Shown here: piece after piece, positions 59,776-64,000 of the stretch
Position numbering within the stretch: the stretch's first letter is position 1
How the letters are laid out: each line of letters starts with the position of its first letter
Origin: Capsicum annuum
Lineage: Eukaryota; Streptophyta; Magnoliopsida; Solanales; Solanaceae
Reading direction: 5' to 3'
Length of the DNA: 64,000 bases
Assembly: GCF_002878395.1 (NCBI RefSeq)
Contig: NW_025861174.1
Coordinates: forward strand, 447,847 to 511,846
The notes under the pieces: generated by a model
What the model saw: only the letters and a program-made list of their open reading frames with translations
The model's database searches: none
What the model was told of the DNA's origin: nothing
Program-made: the position numbers and the translations under genes

Positions 59776-60180
59776 AAAGGGGAAGCTTAGTCCCCGGTAT
59801 GTTAGTCCTTGTGCGATTTTGTGAAGGGTTGCTAACATGGCATATGAATTGGAGTTACCTTCTAGTTTGAACTCCATTCATCCAGTATTTCATGTCTCTA
59901 TGATTAGAAAGTGTCTTGGTAATCCTTCTTTGATAGTTCCTTTGGAAGGAATGAATATCTTCGATTCCCTGTCTTATAAAGAGGTCCCAGTTGAGATATT
60001 TTATTGGTAGGTTCGTCATTTATAGACCAAGGATGTGTCCTTGATTAAGGTTATATGCCAAAACCATAAAGTGGAAGAGGCTACATGGGAAGCGGAAGCG
60101 GACATTAAGTCCAAATAACTGCATTTGTTTTCTGCTCTAGATATTTATATGGAAGGTATGTGTTCTTGACCACATCTTTA
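59776..60180 (+). pseudogene. E10 chromodomain
   Basis: Read as HPVFHVSMIRKCLGNPSLIV (about 59877-59936), LSYKEVPVEIFYW-stop-VRHL, then VSLIKVICQNHKVEEATWEA, EADIKSK near 60090. It has the typical chromovirus chromodomain layout after the integrase C-terminus, with three stops. Confidence 0.85.
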
Positions 60181-60321
60181 TTTTCTAACTTAGTTAAGGA
60201 TTAGAATAGATCATTGTATCTTTGTTTTCTAACTTGGTAAAGGTTGGATTGATATTTGATAATGCAAAAGAATCGTGCTGGTGTTTGACCTATCTTGTCC
60301 GTCATTCGGGGATGAATGATC

Positions 60322-60335
60322 ATAGTGGGGGAGAC
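60322..60335 (+). other. E10 polypurine tract
   Basis: ATAGTGGGGGAGAC directly precedes the 3' LTR start TGAAATACCC. Confidence 0.92.
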
Positions 60336-62162
60336 TGAAATACCCAAGGTTTTGTAACCTTTTAAAATTTCTTAGATTTATGATTTTTGGATAATATATG
60401 ACTTGTGGGTACCAGTCGTATGATGGGGTACGATTGGTATGCTCATGGTCATTTTTTGATCAGTGTTGGTTGGTGGGTTTGATTGGTTTGTTGAATTAGT
60501 ATGACTTGGTTGTATGAGTCGTATGGTTGGATACGGTTTGTATGGTTTGGGTTTCTTCTTCACTTAATCTGAGACTTAGTAACTTAACTTGGATCTTAGT
60601 ACGAGTGGCTCACCATAAGCCATAAGATAGGGTATGAGTTGTACCACTGACTCATATGGAAGACAGTGTTCAAAACTCCTTTGATTTGATTCTGCTAGGG
60701 ATAGGATTTAGGGGTACTAGTCGTATACTTCAATACAACCTAGTTTGGGAAAGTCATATGTTGAAAAGTGTTGGGTCCGAGGGGAAGGCCGAGGGTATGA
60801 GTGGTGGGTACCACTCATATTGGTGGATATGACCGGTCTGGGATGGTCATACCCTATGGCGGGGATTTTATGCAGTTTAAGTGGGGGTAATTTGGACATT
60901 TCCCTACTTAACCTATTAAGGCCCCATGACTTATATCACTATTGGGACATCATTTACCCTATTATTCTAATCTTAAACACTTAGAAACCCTCTCTAATTC
61001 TCTCTCTGGCTCTTGGGTGAAGAAAGGCTAGGGTTTCATCTAGAGGAGAAATTTAGGGCTTGTTTGGGTGATTTGTCTCCATTATCTTTGTAATCTAAGG
61101 CATATTACTCCTCCCTCATTGTTAGTTCCAGCTAAAAGCATGATTTATACAATTTTTTCTTGGCATGATTTTTGTTTGGTTTTGGGGTTTTTAAATATAT
61201 ATTGGGGTTTTGGTATTAAATGTTTTGTTATGGTTTTTCCATGTTTTAAATATGTAATTGCATTCTTTAATGGTGGTTTGGACTATTGGTTGCATGGGAA
61301 TATTTAATTGGTAATTGGAATGGGCTTTAAAAACACTATGCCACCAACATGTTTGATTAAATGCTTATGATAATGCTTTTACTATATTATGGGACTTTTA
61401 ATGGAACTATTGCATGGAATGGTTTGGTAAAGGAACCCTAAATGGCATAAACGGCTTAAATGGTTTGGTATGGTTAAATGTTAAGGTAAAGAGTTCATGG
61501 TTATGGTTAATAAAACATCCTTGTGGGGTACAAGGGAATCTCTCAAGTAAATATGTTATTGAACAACTTGTGGGGTACATGGGATACCTACAAGAAAACT
61601 TAATAATGGAACACTTATGGAGTACATGTGATTCCCCCTAGTTAACATGACAATATAATCTATGGGTACATTGGATTCTGTTTTACACAAAAAGGTTGGC
61701 TAAGGACATTACTTGCAAACTATAGTCGGTATGACGATACCACTACTTATAACCTTAGTTAATAATAGTGGAATACTGATTTGATTGGTTGGAAATGGTT
61801 TTAATTGGTCAATAATGGTGGGGTTTGATAGCTGACCATGAAGGTGTGAGTCCAATGGATGGATACTGGAAACTCATGTTTGTCGACGTAAGGGTTGGTC
61901 CTAGCAACCATAGATAATACTACGAGGTACATGGGAATCCTCCAAGTACACTTACATATGTTTCACCGAGAGGGAAGGGTACTTGGGAATCCCCTATTCT
62001 TATGGTATCTTCGGTTCATGTGTCTACACACATCGAGGCTCGTTCAGGGGGTTATACAGGACCCATATAGCTTGTGGGTGGTTTTAGGAATGTTAAGATA
62101 CACATACCTAGGTTAATTGCTTTAAAAGTATGTTAAACTCGATTCCCTTTCCCCGCATGGTG

Positions 62163-62202
<40 letters not shown>

Positions 62203-62914
62203 AGTTTGTATGCATATGGTTGGTTTACTTGGTTTTACTGGATGATATTATTTTATCCTTATCCTGATTTCATGCTAGCGTTCAACCACAAACCTATCTT
62301 CGGGCGGTTGTATCCTCATGCAATACAGGAACCAACCATTTTACTCCTACTTATTGACTGAATTCAAGATCAGCTATAGGATCAAAGTGGTGATCTTCCA
62401 TATTCTAGAACACTTCATTTCATATCATGGATGTCTTTACATACTTTAGTTTATTTATGGATATTAGTTTTGGCTATGGTTGGGAGGATGTCCCAACCGG
62501 ATATTATTTTTCTTTTGGTTAGAGGCTTTGTGGAACTACAATGGGTTAGAATGGGCGGGATCGGTATTGCTGTCAGCCTTAGTATTAGCATTAGTATTGG
62601 GGCTGATATTGTTGGACTGAATTTATGATTGTTCCATCCTCTTTTATTTTAGAGACATACTCATACTGGAATTCATTTGGTTCACTGTTTAGTTTGGTAA
62701 ATGTTATTGGTTGGTTGTACTTTCTTAGGTTGGTCACGGTTATAGACCTATCCTAAAGTCTTAGGTTATGCTTACACGCTATCTTGTTATATATTCGGAA
62801 TTCATCTAGCTCAGGATATGCGTAGGTTGGTTGGGTTGGGTAAATGGGGTGGTCTCCAGTTCTGGTTGGACTTGGGATGCCCATTATGACTAGGCCCTGG
62901 TTCTGGTCATGTCA
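60336..62914 (+). repeat. E10 3' LTR
   Basis: 2.58 kb. It begins TGAAATACCCAAGG and ends GGTCATGTCA, a direct repeat of 52722-55283. It contains an expanded (TA)n run at 62163-62196, where the 5' copy has only a short 'atatatataagg'. Confidence 0.92.
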
Positions 62915-62919
62915 ATGGT
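62915..62919 (+). other. Right target-site duplication of E10
   Basis: ATGGT; see the left copy at 52717-52721. Confidence 0.85.
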
Positions 62920-63300
62920 AGTGAAGACTCATGTCATAATTCTTATGAAATTCGAGCCACCTCCTCTACTTGAGATTCAACTCCATCTGAGTAAACACAT
63001 ACTCTGAGCTTTTATAATCCAAATAGATATCGATATGCATCCAATAAAAATAATGGCACCAAATTTTCAAAGTGAAGACCACAACCGCCAATTCCAAGTG
63101 GTGAGTCAGATAATTCCTCTCATGAAATTTAAGTTGTTGAGAAGCATGGGCCTCAACATTAACATGTTGTGTCAAAATGAAACCCTGTCCTACACGGGAC
63201 GCATTATAAAACATGACAAAACCATCAGGAGATGCCTCAGATTCCTGGTAAGTAGAAGCACATAGAAACTTTTTCGGTCAGTGTTGGTACAAAAAGTAGC
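62920..63300 (-). pseudogene. E9 RNase H N-terminal part, joined to gag linker
   Basis: The minus frame 63214-62966 reads MFYNASRVGQGFILTQHVNV, ASQQLKFHERNYLTHHLELA, VVVFTLKIWCHYFYWMHIDI, then VFTQMELNLK, the N-terminal half of RNase H with the catalytic YCD Asp changed to Asn. Upstream (63215-63245) the codons read ESEASPDGFV. ESEASPD belongs to the knuckle/protease boundary (compare E4 near 25525-25545), so protease and RT are absent between them. E10 inserted at the other end of this segment. Confidence 0.8.
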
Positions 63301-64000
63301 GCCCTTTGGTGCAGGAGCTAAAGATGTTGCAATCAGAACTTTATTATCCCCAGTGGCAACCCTGGATGAAGGATAATATCACTATATATAACCAAGATAA
63401 CCATTATTAGAGCACTAACTTCCCCCCTCCTCGCAATAACCATGATGAAGCTACCCATAAAATGACAAGAAGGATAATATAGGGCTGACTGAGCTCCACT
63501 AGCCAGAGATTGGGCACCCTGTGCCTTAGGACCACTACAAGCCTGGAAACAAAGATCGCTCAAAGGCTTAGGATAAGGAGCACTTACTGACGAATATGAA
63601 TTCCCCTATTTCTTCTTCTTGTTCCACCATCTACCATCTCTCCCACTATTTTGTTAACCCCCACTATACTCTAAATACCTAAACTTCTTATTTTGACTCT
63701 CTTCAATCTCTGTTTGTTTCTTCTTCTAATCCTCAACCAAGTAAATATAAAGAGTAAGTTTGGAGATGTCCATATCATTTTTTAACATTGAAGCCTTACA
63801 TTCAATTACCATGTCTCGGGATAACCCCAAAGTAAACTTCATCATTTTGGATCTCTAGCTAGATACCAACTCCGGAACATAATAAGACAACTGTTTAAAC
63901 TTTAAGGCATAATCTTTCACACTCATCTTACCCTACTTTAGATTCATAAACTCCTCAAACCTATCTTTTCTGCACTCCTGAGAAAAGAAATGATCAAGAA
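63301..64000 (-). pseudogene. E9 gag C-terminal half
   Basis: The minus strand from the window edge reads FLDHFFSQECRKDRFEEFMN, MSVKDYALKFKQLSYYVPEL, then MLKNDMDISKLTLYIYLVED, the Retrotrans_gag C-terminal half. The knuckle at about 63440-63470 reads PSCHFMGSFIMV / CHFYG-FHHGYC depending on frame, with the CxxC damaged. The linker ATGDNKVLIATSLAPAPKGA lies at 63290-63355. The N-terminal half, PBS and 5' LTR are beyond the right edge. Confidence 0.8.

Larger units (their letters stand above)
52722..62914 (+). mobile_element. E10: Ty3/gypsy chromovirus, full structure, dead
   Basis: A 10.2 kb plus-strand element inserted in the RNase H of E9, with both LTRs, PBS, gag, PR, RT, RH, IN, chromodomain, PPT and a target-site duplication. 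Removing it restores continuous RNase H sequence of E9. Counting by eye, the first ~95 bases of the two LTRs differ at about 14 positions, so the insertion is old even though it is among the youngest events here. It is the same family as E7 and related to E1. Confidence 0.93.

Noticed and set aside
1..64000. Intact host protein-coding gene, rRNA or tRNA gene
   Set aside because: No multi-exon host gene, rRNA or tRNA sequence was recognised. All family-level coding signals are retroelement-derived, and PBS sequences only mimic tRNA-Met complement.

Overview
The window reads as heterochromatic plant DNA, most likely a eudicot and probably Solanaceae. That placement is an inference from the style of its retroelements: Tekay/Del-type chromoviruses, a Tat/Ogre-type element, and a copia-like element whose gag carries a coiled coil. 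The DNA is AT-rich. I find no intact host gene, rRNA, tRNA or CRISPR array. Nearly everything that can be recognised is LTR retrotransposon, broken by stops, frameshifts and deletions, and stacked by nested insertion.

Layout from left to right. (1) 1-4010: the 5' part of a minus-strand Ty3/gypsy element E1 (protease, gag, primer-binding site, 5' LTR). It sits inside the integrase of a plus-strand gypsy element E2, whose tail is at 4011-4872 with LTR start at 4873. (2) 5962-19044: a structurally complete plus-strand Tat/Ogre-like element E3 (two ~1.95-2.0 kb LTRs, PBS, PPT). It has only a gag remnant, no visible pol, and two non-coding tandem arrays, one of about 54 copies of a 40-bp unit. (3) 19218-29330: a structurally complete minus-strand chromovirus E4, inserted in what looks like the terminal inverted repeat of a CACTA-type DNA transposon whose body continues at 29331-32161. 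(4) 32162-36498: minus-strand gypsy E5 (3' LTR, integrase, RNase H, gag end), interrupted in gag by a copia-like, pol-less element E6 (36499-42680). E6's 5' LTR is in turn interrupted by gypsy element E7 (LTR 42681-45043). (5) 45044-48771: mosaic debris of E7 and relatives, then a gag start with PBS leading into LTR B (48772-50972). (6) LTR B also has a polypurine tract on its other side and continues into a second internal region, E9 (50973-52721 and 62915-64000). E9 is split by the plus-strand chromovirus E10 (52722-62914), which has two ~2.57 kb LTRs and a recognisable target-site duplication.

Relative ages follow from nesting: E10 is younger than E9, E7 younger than E6, E6 younger than E5, E4 younger than the CACTA-like element, and E1 younger than E2. 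None of the elements looks autonomous as it stands. gag, protease, reverse transcriptase, RNase H and integrase segments are recognisable by family motifs but are fragmented, so I annotate them as pseudogenes. The points most worth checking are: LTR B, apparently shared by two tandem elements that both lack reverse transcriptase; the pol-less copia-like element with a plant-transposon-protein-like 3' domain; the hypervariable arrays of E3; and the split CACTA-like end.
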